Source: Dromaius novaehollandiae
Lineage: Eukaryota > Chordata > Aves > Casuariiformes > Dromaiidae
DNA length: 64,000 nucleotides
Direction of reading: 5' to 3'
Assembly (NCBI RefSeq): GCF_036370855.1
Contig: NC_088111.1
Location: 19,751,501-19,815,500 of the forward strand
The notes under the pieces were generated by a model. It made no database searches, was not told the DNA's origin, and worked only from the letters and a program-made list of their open reading frames with translations. Shown here one piece after another: positions 36,701-49,398 of the stretch. The position numbers and the translations under genes were made by a program. Position 1 is the stretch's first letter. Every line of letters begins with the position of its first letter.

Positions 36701-38715
36701 GTACTGGAGCAGTCCACACACGCAGGTACATGCCAGTACTTTTTGTCTTAATTCAGATCTGATTTTGTGCTAGAGGTGAAAGAGAGAATTCATCAGGAGA
36801 AAGAAATGGAGGTGATCGCTGCTGTGATGCTGTTCTTTGATCACAGAGGTCTGGGCTTGGGCTTTCTAAATGCACTGACAGCAGCAGGTTTTTTTCCGCT
36901 TACATACCTGAATGTGTTGGTCTCCTCTGCTTTTCCCTGTTCCCTGCCTGCATGCCCAAGGGAGATCATTGCTTACAAAAGGTGCTGAGCTAGCCATTGT
37001 GGAAAGCAAAGCCTGGGGGTTCTGTTATTTGTATTGAGAAAGCTTCAACTTCTTCAGCGTCCTTCTTTGCTCCGTTGGTCTGAAACACTGAAGTCTGAGA
37101 AAAGATGTCAAATTGGACTGACCAACGGCTGCTAGAGGAGTTACAATCTTTTTATCCATTACTGCTGTATTCCCTAGAATTTTGACTTTGCACTGAGAAC
37201 TTGTTCCCCTACTTCCCTTTGAAAGAACCACAAAACCCTCAAAAACTCCAGAACACTGTTGCTTGCCACCTGAATACTGTAAACACAAACATCTTCATTT
37301 GTCATGGGGAGATTTGCCCTATCCAGCCCTTCAATTGAAGTAGCAACTATTTCAGAGTATGGACTTATGCCCATTTATGTCAGACTGATGTAAACCGTGA
37401 AGTCTCAAGTTTACAGTTTAACTGTCATTTCTGCTATGCCTTTAGGTAAAGCAATAGGAGGCCTGAAAATCAGTGTAATCTACCTTTCACTCTCAGGGAT
37501 GCAACTTTTTGGGAAAGCTTGGGAACTTTCACTCTCCTTCCCAGTTGGACTCTTCGTTTTGGGAACAGGCAATTTCAGGTAGACCACACTGCCATCAGGC
37601 TAATTCACATGTTGGGATGGGGGTGTGGGGTGTTCAGCAGGCTGCTGCCCAGGAGTTCCACTTCTACCATCCTCTACTGGCCGAGAAATGGGATGACACA
37701 GAAGTCTCTAAAACACTTGGTAGAAAAGGGCCTGCTAGACTGTCTGGAAGACGACAGCTGGTGTACATGTATGTGCGTGTGCACATGCATACGTGCACAC
37801 GTGTGTGCATGCACTCTGCTTTAGGCAGTTCCTGCAGCTAGGCATGACACCCGTCCCTTTGGGAAAACTATTCCATAATCCACCCAGGATGTAAAGTGGC
37901 ATTCCTGTTATTATAAGGCACACATTGTCCTGCTGTAGGATCTCATCAGACCAGAATAAAAGATACAGGACTGGGGGTGGGAAGGGGAAGGGTGCTACAT
38001 CCCGAGAGATTAGCAGGAAAACTCACTGTAGGAAAAGGAAACTCTCATGAGTAGCGACTGGAACAAAACTGACTAGGTGGAAAGTAAATGAAGGAAGAGA
38101 TTAAGGGATGCAGAATAAGGAGTCATTTATAGAACAGATAAAGCAGCTGCAGATATCGCCTTGTTTGCTGAAGAAGGAAATCAGCATTTAACCATCAGTG
38201 GTGATCACCAGGTTCTTCTTTCAGAGGTGGAAAAACTTCTCCCGTCTCTAAAATTCTGTCCCCCTAGTGGAACCAAAGAGAGCGTGGTGAGTATTTTCTC
38301 ATACATGAAATATATTCCTTTTACACAGTATATTCTTTCAATTAAGCTCTAACTGTCCCCACTTCCAGACAAAATTCTACTTCAAGTTATTCAGAACACT
38401 CTTAGCACCCACTTTCATTCACTCAACATTTCTAAAGATGTTGAAACAACATCACAGCCATATTATCTGAAATCTGTACTTGCTTTACCCTTTTCTCCTT
38501 TCTTTTCAGATGCAGCATGGAAGCCAAATGTTTTAAAGAGAATATTGCTTTAAGAAGTGGATTTACAAGACTGCATAACAACATTCAGCAAGGTATGACT
38601 TTTGGTAAGTCTCAAAAATAATCTCCAAACCCCACATCTTGCGGTACCTGAAGAGCTACATAATCCCTCAAAATCAGTCCGATGCCTGATTTCTACTTGT
38701 TAAAGGTTCAGGTGT
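33740..38715. other. Intergenic or intronic, no gene recognised
   Basis: Apart from the possible second exon at 35,316 and a (TG)n-like stretch at 37,764-37,815, nothing is assigned. A frame with a downstream GT donor at 38,161-38,286 has no family resemblance that I recognise. Confidence 0.5.
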
Positions 38716-39160
38716 TGTCTTGGCCTAGTGAGCTGACATAAGCAGAGTAATTAGGCTGATGTCAGAGGCCCACAGTTGGACCTTCAGTATGTTGCTATGC
38801 AGTTGTTAAGAATGTAACTGTTGTTAGATAAAGCACAATTAGACAGGTGTTACAGACAAAAAAGTGTAACTGGCAGAAAGAGCAGAACTAGGCTTATACA
38901 AGAATATTTGCCCACCAACTCACTACCCCAATCAATGAGAAACATCTCAGAGAGGTCCACCAGCAATCAAGATCAAACAACCCAGCAGATACTCTCCACC
39001 TCAAACTCATCCACCTCAGTGGTCAGTGGCCTGACTGTAGCTGTGGGGACAGCTGAGCGTGGAGGGCCTCCGGGGATGCCGGGGACCAAGCTCACGCAGC
39101 TGGAAGCAACAGTCTTAACCTACTCCTCCTGACTACTGAAAACCGCCACTCGGCATGGAG
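38716..39160 (+). repeat. LTR-like interspersed repeat, copy B
   Basis: Direct-orientation relative of 29,780-30,240, starting TGTCTTGGCCTA with GATAAAGC in place of AATAAAGC. The downstream 30,332-type sequence is absent here. The two copies are visibly diverged, consistent with independent old insertions. Confidence 0.65.
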
Positions 39161-39698
39161 AGGTAGAGATGACCAGTTTTCTGCATCTTTCTATTGTTCT
39201 ATATATTAATAATCACATTTCCGCAGAGGCATTAAACATCCAAACGCCTTCACATAGATCCTGTTATTGCATAGTAATTAATCCATGCATTTAGTCTGTC
39301 CTGACTTAAACCACAGCAGGCACACAAGTTGGGCTTGCCCCTTTTCAGAGCTGAAGGCTGCAGCCAGGGGTTTCACCAGCACTTCAGCTCCCTATAAAAT
39401 TGGGCACAAGCAGCAAACTGAGAACCAAATAGGAAAGCTTCAGGTTTCAATAAGCTCTTTAGCTAGTGTCCTCTGTATGCACTTCTCCAGAGACAGAACC
39501 TTCTCCGTTCACTATGGGAGATCCCATAAAGGAAGTGAACGTTTGTGTTCCCTGCCCAGGATTGCCACATGCCATCAGCCAGGTACTGAAAGTTAGTAGT
39601 TACAGAAGGAAGGTGCCACTGAAACAAGGATTGACCATCCAGTCCAAGGGGAAGACGAAGAGTGCTCAGAAGCCCTGTAATCATTCCGCAGTGTGGTT

Positions 39699-41294
39699 TC
39701 AGGACAACCTGTCCCCAGTATCAAGCACATCCTTTTAGACATGATCCCTGCAGGCCTACTGCACAAACCTGCACCTTTTCTCCCCAAGTCACCCCTTTTT
39801 CTACCTGTATTTTATGAAGCTGGCAGATAAAACAAATACTAACAGACTTACCGGAAATATCCGTGGATTTGATTCAACAGCACCATACGGCGTTTTCTGA
39901 AGGGGGCAGGCAGGAGGAAGGGAGAAGGAGATCAGGAGGGAGAAAGAAAAAGGAGGATTACTCAGATGATGTATGAAAGACTTCCAAAACATGGAACATG
40001 ACCCTTCTAAAATACTCTACAGAGTAAAGGGCACATTAGGCCTGCTTCTTCCCACAAGATAAATAAATACCTGAGGCTAACCAAATCATAACTCTCAAGC
40101 AAGACATGACTATAGAAAAGGAAGGTCTCTCCCATCACCAATTTACTGTCCATTTCCCTTCCCCACATCAGTAGCTGCAGTCTGGTTGTCGCCAGGGTCA
40201 CCATTTCTCCAGGAAAGCAACAGTCACCACTCACAGCTTTCCGGCTCACAAGAAGGCAGTACAGTGAAGACTGGTCATTGCCATAAGAGATCATAAAACA
40301 TTTGCATAGCACCCAAAAAAGGAAAAACAAACGATGAACAGGCTGTGAGAAGTCACCCTACCCAGCAGCAAATGCTTAACGAATCTGCTCATAAAATCCC
40401 CTGTGACTGTTGGTGTAATTTGCCCCTCTCTCTACGAGAAAGCTTCTTCCAGGTCTTCCATGGATTTCCTTCATGTTCTTTTAAGCCCCTTCTTCACATC
40501 TTCTCTACAGGAAGCATGGATTTCACCCTCTTCTGCCCAGCTAGCTATCCGTTACATCTTTAGGAGACTATTCCCCCCCGTGGGTTTTTTGACTGCTTAA
40601 CTCCAGGTCCTGCCTCTCCTGGCACCGCATGTTGAACAGACATTTATCCATCAGGGAAGGCGAGGCAGGCTGCTGAAGCCGTCCTGACCACCTCAGGCAA
40701 CGGACGCCAGCTGCTCCGTTTCCGTGGGAGTTTGAGACCCGCCTGCACGGCTCCGGGGCCGCGCTCTCCATGGCCGCCCGCCTCCTCCCGCCCGCGCCGG
40801 GCTGGCAGGGCTGCGGGCGGGCTGGGAAACCCTCCGCAGCAGGGAGCGCACCCGCCGCCCGGGGAGCCAGGCCGGCCGGCCCCGCCGCGGAGCCCGCACC
40901 TACCATGACGTGGTACTTGACGTAGTAGAGGACGATCGTGGCGGGGAGCAGGACCCGCGTCACGGCGAAGGCGCCGCCCTGGTACGCCCTGAACACCTGC
41001 CGGCGACAGGGACACGCGTCCGCTCCGGGCCGCCCCAGCGCCGCCTCGGGGCGCCGGGAGCCCCCAGCGCGGCAGCCGCGCCGCCGCGCAGGGCCCCGGG
41101 CTCCCGCCGCTCACCTGGAGCCGCCACTGGCCGCCGGGCTGCAGGAAGCGCTCCCAGAAGGCGGCCACGGGCCCGAGCTGCCGCCGCGGCAGGACGGGCT
41201 CCCGCTCGCTGAGCTCCTGGTCCCGCAGCCAGCGGCGCCGCAGGGCGCGGAGCTGCTGCAGCCGCAGCTTCTCGTCCGCGCCGAAGCCGCTCAT
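39699..41294 (-). CDS. NDUFB6: NADH dehydrogenase 1 beta subcomplex subunit 6
   Basis: NDUFB6 is a single-pass accessory subunit of the membrane arm of mitochondrial complex I. Minus-strand exons are 41115-41294 (60 codons), 40904-40996 (31 codons), 39852-39896 (15 codons) and probably 39699-39731, all in phase 0. Exon 1 carries the family hallmark [17 protein letters not shown] and DQEL-REPVLP. Exon 2 encodes the membrane helix ending in YYVKYHV, and exon 3 [14 protein letters not shown]. The exon structure matches the mammalian gene. The fourth exon reads [10 protein letters not shown] then stop and aligns with the family's DTILETGEV, but its acceptor has a poor pyrimidine tract and the product (116 residues) is about 12 shorter than the human 128. 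Either the tail is truncated or the true last exon lies elsewhere. Exons 1-3 are secure. Confidence 0.85.
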
Positions 41295-41760
41295 GGCGCC
41301 GCCCGGCCCCGACCGCGAACGGGCGCCGTGTCCTTGGCGACGGCGCGCGGCGATGACGCACTGCCCCGCCGCTGCCGGCTGGGGCGCGCGGCGATGACGC
41401 ACCTGCCCCGCCGCTGCCGGCTGGGGCGCGCGGCGGCGGCGGCGCTGGCGCTCCCTGGCGGCCGGCGGTCTCGCGGCAGGAGCGCCGCGAGGGGGCGTGG
41501 CGCTGAGCGCGGGGCCCCGCCCCCGGGCAGGCGGGTGGCGGAGGAGGGCGGTGCCACCGCCCAGGCCCCGCCCCAGGCCCCGCCCCCAGCTCCGCCCCAG
41601 CCCCCTTGTCGCAGCCGGGCTCCGGCTGGGCGCCGCCGCTCCCGTTCAGCCCGTGGGGCGATGCCGGGGGCGTTAAACGGCGTTTACGCCCGAGCAGCGG
41701 GGAAGGGCTCTGCAGCGCGCATGCGTTGCGGGAGTTGCAGCGCGGAGGGGCTGCAGCCTC
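41295..41760 (-). promoter_or_regulatory. CpG-island promoter of NDUFB6
   Basis: Very GC- and CpG-rich sequence directly upstream of the NDUFB6 start and without a TATA box, as is usual for nuclear genes of the respiratory chain. It contains GCGCATGCG at 41,717-41,725, a near-consensus NRF1 site. NRF1 is a known activator of such genes. Several GGGGCGTGG/CCCCGCCCC Sp1-type boxes lie at 41,490-41,600. Transcription start sites cannot be placed from sequence alone. Confidence 0.65.
41344..41434. repeat. 41-bp tandem duplication in the NDUFB6 promoter
   Basis: Two adjacent copies of a GC-rich block with a period of 41 bases. Each contains GATGACGCAC (41,352 and 41,393) and GCCGCTGCCGGCTGGGGCGC, with one base inserted in the second copy. 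TGACG is a CREB/ATF half-site, so the duplication doubles a potential factor-binding site just outside the coding start. Confidence 0.85.
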
Positions 41761-42834
41761 GGTGTCTCACCTCTCCCTTGCGCTTGCCTTTCCGCGGGAG
41801 ACTTGCAAAGCTTCCAGATTCCCGTTTATTTCAGCGGTCGTTGAGCACGCGTGTAAACCCCAGCAAACATCAATGCGTCCTGCCCGCTGCAGCGAGGGGG
41901 CACGTGCAGCCGGGCGAAAGGAGCAAGTGCTGGGTTGCTGCAAGGGCCGAGGGTTTGCTCGCTGCGACCAGGGTGGAGGAAACCCCGAGTAACCTGGCCT
42001 GACCTCCTAGCTGACCCTACTTTGGGTGGGAGATTGGACACGAAACCTCCTGAGTTATGAACCTGGACTAGCTTTAAAAGGAACAAATACACAAGAAGGG
42101 AGAAAAAGGAACTTTTTTTGTTCTGGTTCATGTGATTTATTCTCAGTGCTTGCCCACAGATGAGGTGAATTGTTCCTGGAATTGGTTCTCTCTCTCCGCA
42201 GGCCGTGAATTTAGGTACTTGCACGGAAAGGCTTGCCTTTGGTTGCCCTTGGCTGATATGTGTATTTGGTCACATGAACCCTACCTCTAATTCCGGATGA
42301 GATGGTGAGACTTCTCTGATCGTAAGAACAGAGTTACCCTCTGCTGCTGCCCATCTTTCTGCAGAGCAGAGGAAGGTCCCGCTTTTAATGATGGTGCCTC
42401 AACAAGGTGCCTGACGCTGGCAGCATGTTCTCTGCATTCGGTACAACAGGCAGCTGCCACCTTCCTCTGGTAAGTTGTTCACGTGCCGGCAGTGCGGGAT
42501 TCTCACAGCAGTTGCTTCTTGCCCCTCCGAAGGATGCGGCAGTGAACGGGCTCATTCAAACCTTCCCCCCTTCGGGCAGGCTCCACCTTTGGTGGCCAAC
42601 AGGCAGTAAAATACCGGAGTCGTGAGGCCACTCAGCTTTATTATCAATATGACGTGCAGTTACCATCACTCAGTGCTTATGCTTGGAAATCTCTGCAGCT
42701 CCCAAGCTCCTAGACAAGCACATCGGCAGAGTGCCCACACCCTAGCTACGAGATCGCCACAGAGGACCGGACTCTAGAACAGACATCCTCTCTTTTTCTC
42801 TCATTTTGTCGTATAGTAACGGGATGGGATGTAT

Positions 42835-43195
42835 ACCTGCCATCTTCTGGAGCTGCATTTCTTGGCTGCCCTTTTCAGAGCTTCCTTTACCTCTGTATTC
42901 CTCAAGCTGTATATAAGGAGGTTGGTCGGGGGCTCACAACAGTGTGGAAGAGGGATAACCTTTCGGTGAGGTGTCTGGTGGTCCTTACGTTTGGTGACAG
43001 ATACAAAAGCATCACAGACCCATAGAAAATTGTCACCACAGTGAAGTGAGAGGAACAGGGGGGAAATGGCTTTTTGAGCCTTGTGGTGGAAGGGATTTTC
43101 AGGATGGTGGTGATGACGTGAATGTAGGATATCGGTTAATGCAAAAGGAGGCAAGGTCAATATAGCAGCCACAGAGCTGATAATTAACTCTAGCT
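42835..43195 (-). pseudogene. Olfactory receptor pseudogene fragment
   Basis: The minus strand retains the C-terminal third of an olfactory receptor in shifting frames. A TM5-like SSVAAILTLPP is followed by a KIPSTTRLKK/FPPCSSHFTVVTIFYGSVM region (TM6, frameshifted) and the hallmark LIYSLRNTEVKEALKRAAKK of TM7 and tail. Stops and frameshifts break it and the N-terminal half was not found. It lies about 1.1 kb beyond the NDUFB6 promoter. Confidence 0.85.
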
Positions 43196-46100
43196 AATAG
43201 TTTTTACAGCAGAATAGGTTTGTTATCTGTGATGATTCACAGAACAAGTGGTTGACCTCTTTGGAGAGCTTTCAGGGAAACAAGTTGGAGGTCCAGACAT
43301 AGGTCCCTAAATCCATACCAGACCCCCTTGGGCCTCCTCTTTGAACTCCAACCTCAGCTCTACAAAAGTGCAGGTCTCCTGTTTGTCCCCTGTCATAGCT
43401 GGCAGTCTCAAATTGATGACTTTGATTCCTTAGGTGAATCTAAACTGGCATTGGGCACCTGACTCACTTCCTCACCTTTCAGCCTGATGTTAATTGCAAA
43501 GTGATGGTAGAAGAAATCACAGCTTTAGTAACAGAGATTTAAAGTCACAATTGCAGAACACTTTAAGCTAATGCATTTTGGAGGTCCTCATTTGTTCCGA
43601 AGGGAGACTGCAGTGACTATGCATTTATATTATGGGCCTTCATTTAGTTATCCCCCACCAAGGTGCCATTTGCCAAGGTCAAGAGATCCTCATGGTGCTG
43701 GCAGATATACACACTCCTTCTGGCATCCAGGCAGGAGGCCTAGTTTTTCCTCAAAAAGCACTAGATGCCTATGTGTGGGCAGCTAAATCTGATCTAAAGT
43801 GCCTAAAAGAGAGGGTCATGAATCTCACCCAGCTTGCTTCCACCGCCTTTGGGAGCTGTGCTCAGATGAAGTTCCCAAGGCCAGTGTCTGTAGCTTGTGT
43901 ACAGTGCTGCGTGGAGGAGCTGAGTCCTGCGCCCTTTCCCCCGACAGTGAGAATGGTAACTCGCTCCAGACGACAGCCAAAGCAGGAGCTGACATCTCCA
44001 CGGCTGAACTATCAGGATATATGGGATGGAGTGTGACCATGATCTGAAGACACCAATGCTGATGTAGCCTAAAGGCAAAGGAAACAGTAGGCTATTTCTT
44101 ATTGGGGAGGGAAGTCTCCCCACAAGATGCTCATGACTTTGAGGAAACAGAAATAAGAAATGTCTTTCTAATTTTTGTGTTTCGTAAAACAGCCAACTGT
44201 TAACAGCTGAGGAACCCCATTAGCAGCAGTGTATGAGAGATGAAAAGCCATGCTGAAAGAAGGAAAAATACCTTGGAAAAGGGAAGCATTTTCCAAGCAG
44301 CTTGACTTACTTATCCCCCCCGAGGATATTCAGAGAGCTGGCAGAAAGAAGTGTTGCACTGGCCTTCAAGGAAGAGATGAAAGGACTATCAAAGGAACTG
44401 TAGCTCTGTCAGCTTAATTTCAGATCCTGAGGAAATACTAGAAAAATCAGAGACAGAAGCAGCTAGCAAATACTGAACCGCAGCCAGCAAGGATTGGTCC
44501 TGTCAAAGCTCTTCCAGAGAGGAAAGCAAGTATCGCAAAAATGAAGGAGCAGAGATAGGATTCCCCTCTCCTCATCTTTGACCTCAGCAATGTTGATGCC
44601 TACCTTTGATCATGTTGTTTCAACTCCCTTGGTAGCTGGTAGTGAGAAATAAACACTTGTAAGGCATAATTCATCCCCCCTTGAAACTGATATTTGGATG
44701 AATAACACAGCTGTCTGTCTTCAGTAAAATGAATTGTATTCAGGAAATCCCTCTTTCCATTCCTTTGCTGAAAGTGGGAGTCTACAGTACCAGCTGAGAC
44801 ATGGACATCTGCAGTCTGGGGAGATGAATCATGACTTACTAGTTGAAATGACCAGCTTAGAGGTGGGTTTCAGCTGCAGCTCTGGGCATTACATTTAGAT
44901 CAGTTCTGGTCTGGACCCCTGTACACACGGTGCCTGCAGAGATGCCCCAGGGTACCTGAAAGCTCTGCACAAGCAGCGTGACTGGAGGCCAGGACGGATT
45001 CGTGTAGGTGTTGGAAGTGACTGTAGATGACGATGTTTGTGTAAAAGACTTCCCCCTCGCTTCATTCAGACGGCCACCTCGCTGGACTCCTGCATGGATC
45101 AGGGACTGAACTCCTTTACCCCCCCATCTGCTCCTGGTGCCTCACGAGATGCCCAAAGCATTCCTGCCTGGCCTCCAGCCACCACTCCAGGGGACACAGG
45201 TTACCCGCTTGCCCTGGGTCATTTCTACCAACCCATCGCAGATGCCTCACGCCTGCAAATTGGCAACACTCAGGGAAATGAACACGTGTGTGTGTGTGTG
45301 TGCATGTGCATGTATGACTTTACGTGTGAACATCAGGGATAAAATTCTCCATACACGTTACCTCAGCTAATCTAAATTGTGAAGTAGCACAACGTGACTC
45401 AGAAAATAAGCCAGCTTTAAAACAGTGTGGTTTGGAATATGTTTCTGTCTTCCAGAGAGATTATCCAAAGTCCCTGCACAACCTTCCCTCATACAGCTAT
45501 CTCCCTTTCGGGGACAGCCTGTCAGGTGCTGACCATCCATCCCACAACACTAGATAACCTGAGGCGACCGCTGCAACTGGCACAAAATTACCTGCTTCCT
45601 GAAATGTGCATTAGTACATCCGCGGCTGAGCTCAGCTCTTCTACACTGCAAACATTACCTGCTCTATCTGCTGATTTCCATACCCCAGTGCTGCTGACGC
45701 TGTCATCCGGGGTGGACAGAATCTGAGTGTTTGTTTTGCTTTGTTTTCTTTCCTTCTGCTCGCTTTATTGATTTTAGATATCTCTTCTTCCAGTATTCAT
45801 CTCAGTGAAACGGAGACATTCCTCAGCTGGGGACATGTGTATGAGAGATGGATTAGTTCCCCAGCTAGGGTAAATGTCACTTTTGATTTGCAGGCTTGAG
45901 GTCGCTTTCATCAGCAGCAGAAAGCGCATGCTCTGAAATAATCAGATCTTTTCCTCATTTCATTCCTTGTGCCTCTAATCCAAGGAACGATACAAATCCC
46001 CAGCTGAGGACCATGCTAACGGGAGTGTGTTGGGAGGAGCAGGAAATTCTTATTGGCCAAAAACTCGGGCTCTCTCCCCACCACCCCGCTCAGCTACCTG

Positions 46101-47509
46101 CAGGCCTTTGACGCTCTCTCTTTAGGAAGCCTCCTCCCCAGTTGCCCCTTTATACAGTGGGTGAATTGAATCACTTGGATATCCCTCTGCCACGCTCCCG
46201 TCTCCGTTATCCCAGTGCAGCCAAAGTTTCCATTTCTCTGTGAGTGTGCCGGGGTGAAAACACTGTTCCTCATCCACCTGCACCACAAATATCCCATGAC
46301 ACCCACATTACTGTCTTCCCCATCATGAGCGAGCAAGGATCCTCCTTCTTCTCCATCACCATACACAATTGCCAAGACAGGTATGACCATACCATAAATG
46401 ACACCAATTTTTATGCACCTAGCAAAGGACCAGTATCATCACCTCCATAACCTCTAAGAAACTCCCATCTCAGTTTCTTTTTTTTCCCTCTTTTCCCCCC
46501 TTTTTCCATTTTTTTTCCTTTTTTTTTTCTCGTAAGACACAGACCTCACCTATCCCATCACTGAATTATAATACTTATCCTTGAATTGCTGGAGGTGGGG
46601 AAATATTAAAACTCTTTTGTACTCAAGAGATGGGACACATCTGAATACACAGAGATATCCACAAAGTGTTTTTTTGGTCTGAGCTAGTCCCCCAGGACTC
46701 CCAGACTGTTCAGTGTTGAGTTGTCCATGAAGACAATCTTGTCTGGGGCATGAGTCGTCTCATTCTAAGGTCAATACCTGAAGCAGCTCAGATGCTCCCC
46801 AAAAGGGACTAGGTCCATTGGGCGTGAAGGGAGACAGCAATGCTTAGCTCAGATACAGAATTCCACTTCCATTTACGCATATATTAGGTGAGATGAATCC
46901 TACCCTGAGGCTCCCTGTGTAAGAGGTGACGAATGAGGATGGTTTGAGGATGATGCTCATCTCTTCAATAAATAAGACCTTGGAAGATGGAAGTGATAAC
47001 TTCATAATGGTGCACAGCTTTCAGCCAGGACACAGGCTCCTCAGATGAAGACTTTGTCTCTCCATTGTCTTCAGAAGCTGTTTTCTACATCTGTACAGCT
47101 TTCTCTCTCTGGAGGAGAGAGAAAATAGAGGAAACAATGGTACTGCATGAATTACTATTCTTCCTTTTCTGTTTTACACAGCCCAAAGGGCTCTTCACTT
47201 CTGTAGCCTTCATTGCTCTCAGCTCCCTAAGTGTCCTGTCATCTAGAAAAGAGCCTGGAGAGTGATTCATGTGTTTGCTACAAGCACAGGATGCAAACCT
47301 GGCCTCCTGCACGCAGCCTGCTATCCCCACAGGACATTTACTTTCTTTCATCCTCCAGACAAAGCACAATTTCTCTGTATGGCTCAGCTGTAATCCAGCT
47401 CTCCTTAGGGCTTTCTATTTGGAAACCTAGACATCCTCCCTAAACTTAGTTCTTGGCTTGCCCTGTTGGTGCAGATCTCAGAGACATGAGAAACACCAGA
47501 GGGTGATCT
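43196..47509. other. Intergenic, no gene recognised
   Basis: No supported exon series. Simple sequence includes (GT)n at about 45,284-45,302 and a pyrimidine-only-like tract at 46,470-46,531 (T and C runs). Frames such as plus 43,632-44,036 have no recognised domain. Confidence 0.5.
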
Positions 47510-48046
47510 GTATCAGAGCCCTGAAGGCACTAATAGGCCTTAATGGCCCTGACCAAACTCACCTGGGGCCTCTACTCACACCCTTTGCCCATGGTTCCAT
47601 TTAAGCTCAGTTGTGGGTCTTCAGTCCTGACCTAGCTATGTCATAGGAATATCAGTCTCTAGGTCAGCCATAACTATGCCCATACCTGGCTATGGACCCC
47701 ACTGATCTGGACCCTGATCCACAGACTGACTTCCCAATTTGATCTTGGACCTGCCTTGTCACTGTGGACCTTCCTGGTGATCACTGGACTGTGTCTCACC
47801 CTGGTTACAGTTACCAGGCCTGATCCTGACCTGTGGGCTGGCTTTCTGGTTTGACCTCAGCCCTGCCTCATCACCATGAACTTGCTGGATTATCTGGACT
47901 CTTACCTGAACCTGGCTACCATCTCCAGTCCTGCTTGCCTTGCTTGGGTACTGTGGGGCCAGGGACCCTGGCCAGTGAGGCCCTTACCCTGTCAGCTGTG
48001 TTATCATGCTCAGATTCCTGTCCCTTAGGGTGTAGCTGGCCCTCGC
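47510..48046 (-). repeat. Interspersed repeat, inverted partner of 30,332-30,882
   Basis: Reverse-complement relative of the 30-kb repeat, including the internal repeated block (CCTGATCCTGACCTGTGG-type and CCTGATCCACAGACTG-type motifs at 47,709 and 47,820). The LTR-like part seen at 29,780 is missing here. Confidence 0.7.
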
Positions 48047-48279
48047 TGCTCCCCCGACAATCTGCACTCCTCCACATATCCACTCTTTATGTGGCCTTTC
48101 CATAGAGAGCTGTACCCTCCTCTCCCAACTCTTTTTTTCTAGGATATATTTTGCCATGACCTATCTACTCTATCGACAGATAGAGACAGATCTCTATCCT
48201 ATGACACTATCTGCTCTAAAGCTAAGTGAATTTAGTGTACTGTCTTGCAAAACTGTTCCCTATAAATGACTTCTTTCAA

Positions 48280-48765
48280 GACATGCTCCAGGTAGGTTCA
48301 GACATGCTACTGGTAGATTCAGAGGTGAAATATGCTTCTGGCCTGAGCGTTCACTCATGGCAACCAGTAAGAGGTGCTGGCAGCCAAGTACTCTTCAGCA
48401 CCGACACTGGTCCTGGCATGCATATTCCAGCCCCACAGTAACTGCCCTTCTGCCCTTCCTCTCTCTGCCCAAATTGACACCATGCCTACCGGCATGATCC
48501 CTAATGAAACACACTGCTGGCTTGGCCGTTCATGCACCAGAACCACTAAAAATGCTTACTTAGAAGCTCTGCTGGGATCCTACATGGCCCTGCCATGCGT
48601 GTTCCAGCCCCACACCTTCACCTCTGTGCCTCCTCTCTCCACCCAACCTGACACCATGCCTGCTAGTGGGTTCTCAGGTGAAACACACTTCTGGCCCAAG
48701 TGTTCACTCATGGCAGCCGCTAACAAGTCAACAGCCAAGTCAACAACTCACAGCCAAGTTCTCTT
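48280..48765 (+). repeat. Minisatellite with a unit of about 175 bases
   Basis: Three diverged tandem copies. The phrase GTGAAA-A-CTTCTGGCC-GAG-GTTCACTCATGG and its variants recur near 48,328, 48,509 and 48,679 (spacings about 181 and 170). ATTCCAGCCCCACA/TTCCAGCCCCACA recurs at 48,424 and 48,602, and TGACACCATGCCT at 48,475 and 48,649. The 186-codon open frame over it is a by-product of the repeat and is not called a gene. Confidence 0.7.
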
Positions 48766-49398
48766 TCTTCCTTGGAAAATGGAGAAGGTCCAGACCAATG
48801 CAAAAATGCTGCATTTCAAACCTCAGAGAGGGAAGGTGGAGCAAGGCACTAGGACAGGAAGGGACCCCCAGCAAAAGGAGGGGACAGCAGAGCCCCAGGA
48901 GGGAGCACAGCGGTCAATGTCACCCTTCGACTGAGCTCAGCAACCCTGGATCAGCACGTCCTCCTCTGCCCCGCACAGGGCTCTGAGGAGGAAGCGCTTT
49001 GTGCAGGAGTCTGCCGTGCCCCTGCCCTGCATGGACAGAAACCCAGGGAACAGCCCGGGGCCAGAGAATGAACAGGAGTGACAGGAAATCTCCACCCAGC
49101 CTCTGGTCCTTCCCTGTTCTCTGCCTTTGTGCCCTGCTCCCCTCCAGCTCCTTCCCTTCCTGAGCTCATCCCAGGCTCAGGGGGAAGGGAGAGGGGCTTC
49201 AGACCCTGCGCCCATCCCAGGGAGCCCAGCTGCTGGAAGGCCCCCACCCCAGCTCTAGCCACCACTGCCCACACACCACGAGAAGAGCTCAGCTCTTCAG
49301 GGTCCTCCCCCGTTGGAGTCGTTCAGGTTCACCGGCAGTTTGCACATCCGGGCTCAGAGGAGACGCACACCCATACAGAGGAGAGGTAGCAAGAGGGT

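Noticed and set aside
38150-38290. Possible single exon with a GT donor at 38,287
   Set aside because: It has no good acceptor, no recognised family and no partner exons, and the frame starts at TTG.
48160-48205. GATAGAGA/TCTCTATC hairpin as a structured RNA
   Set aside because: It is a short palindrome in TATC-like simple sequence with nothing else to support an RNA gene.
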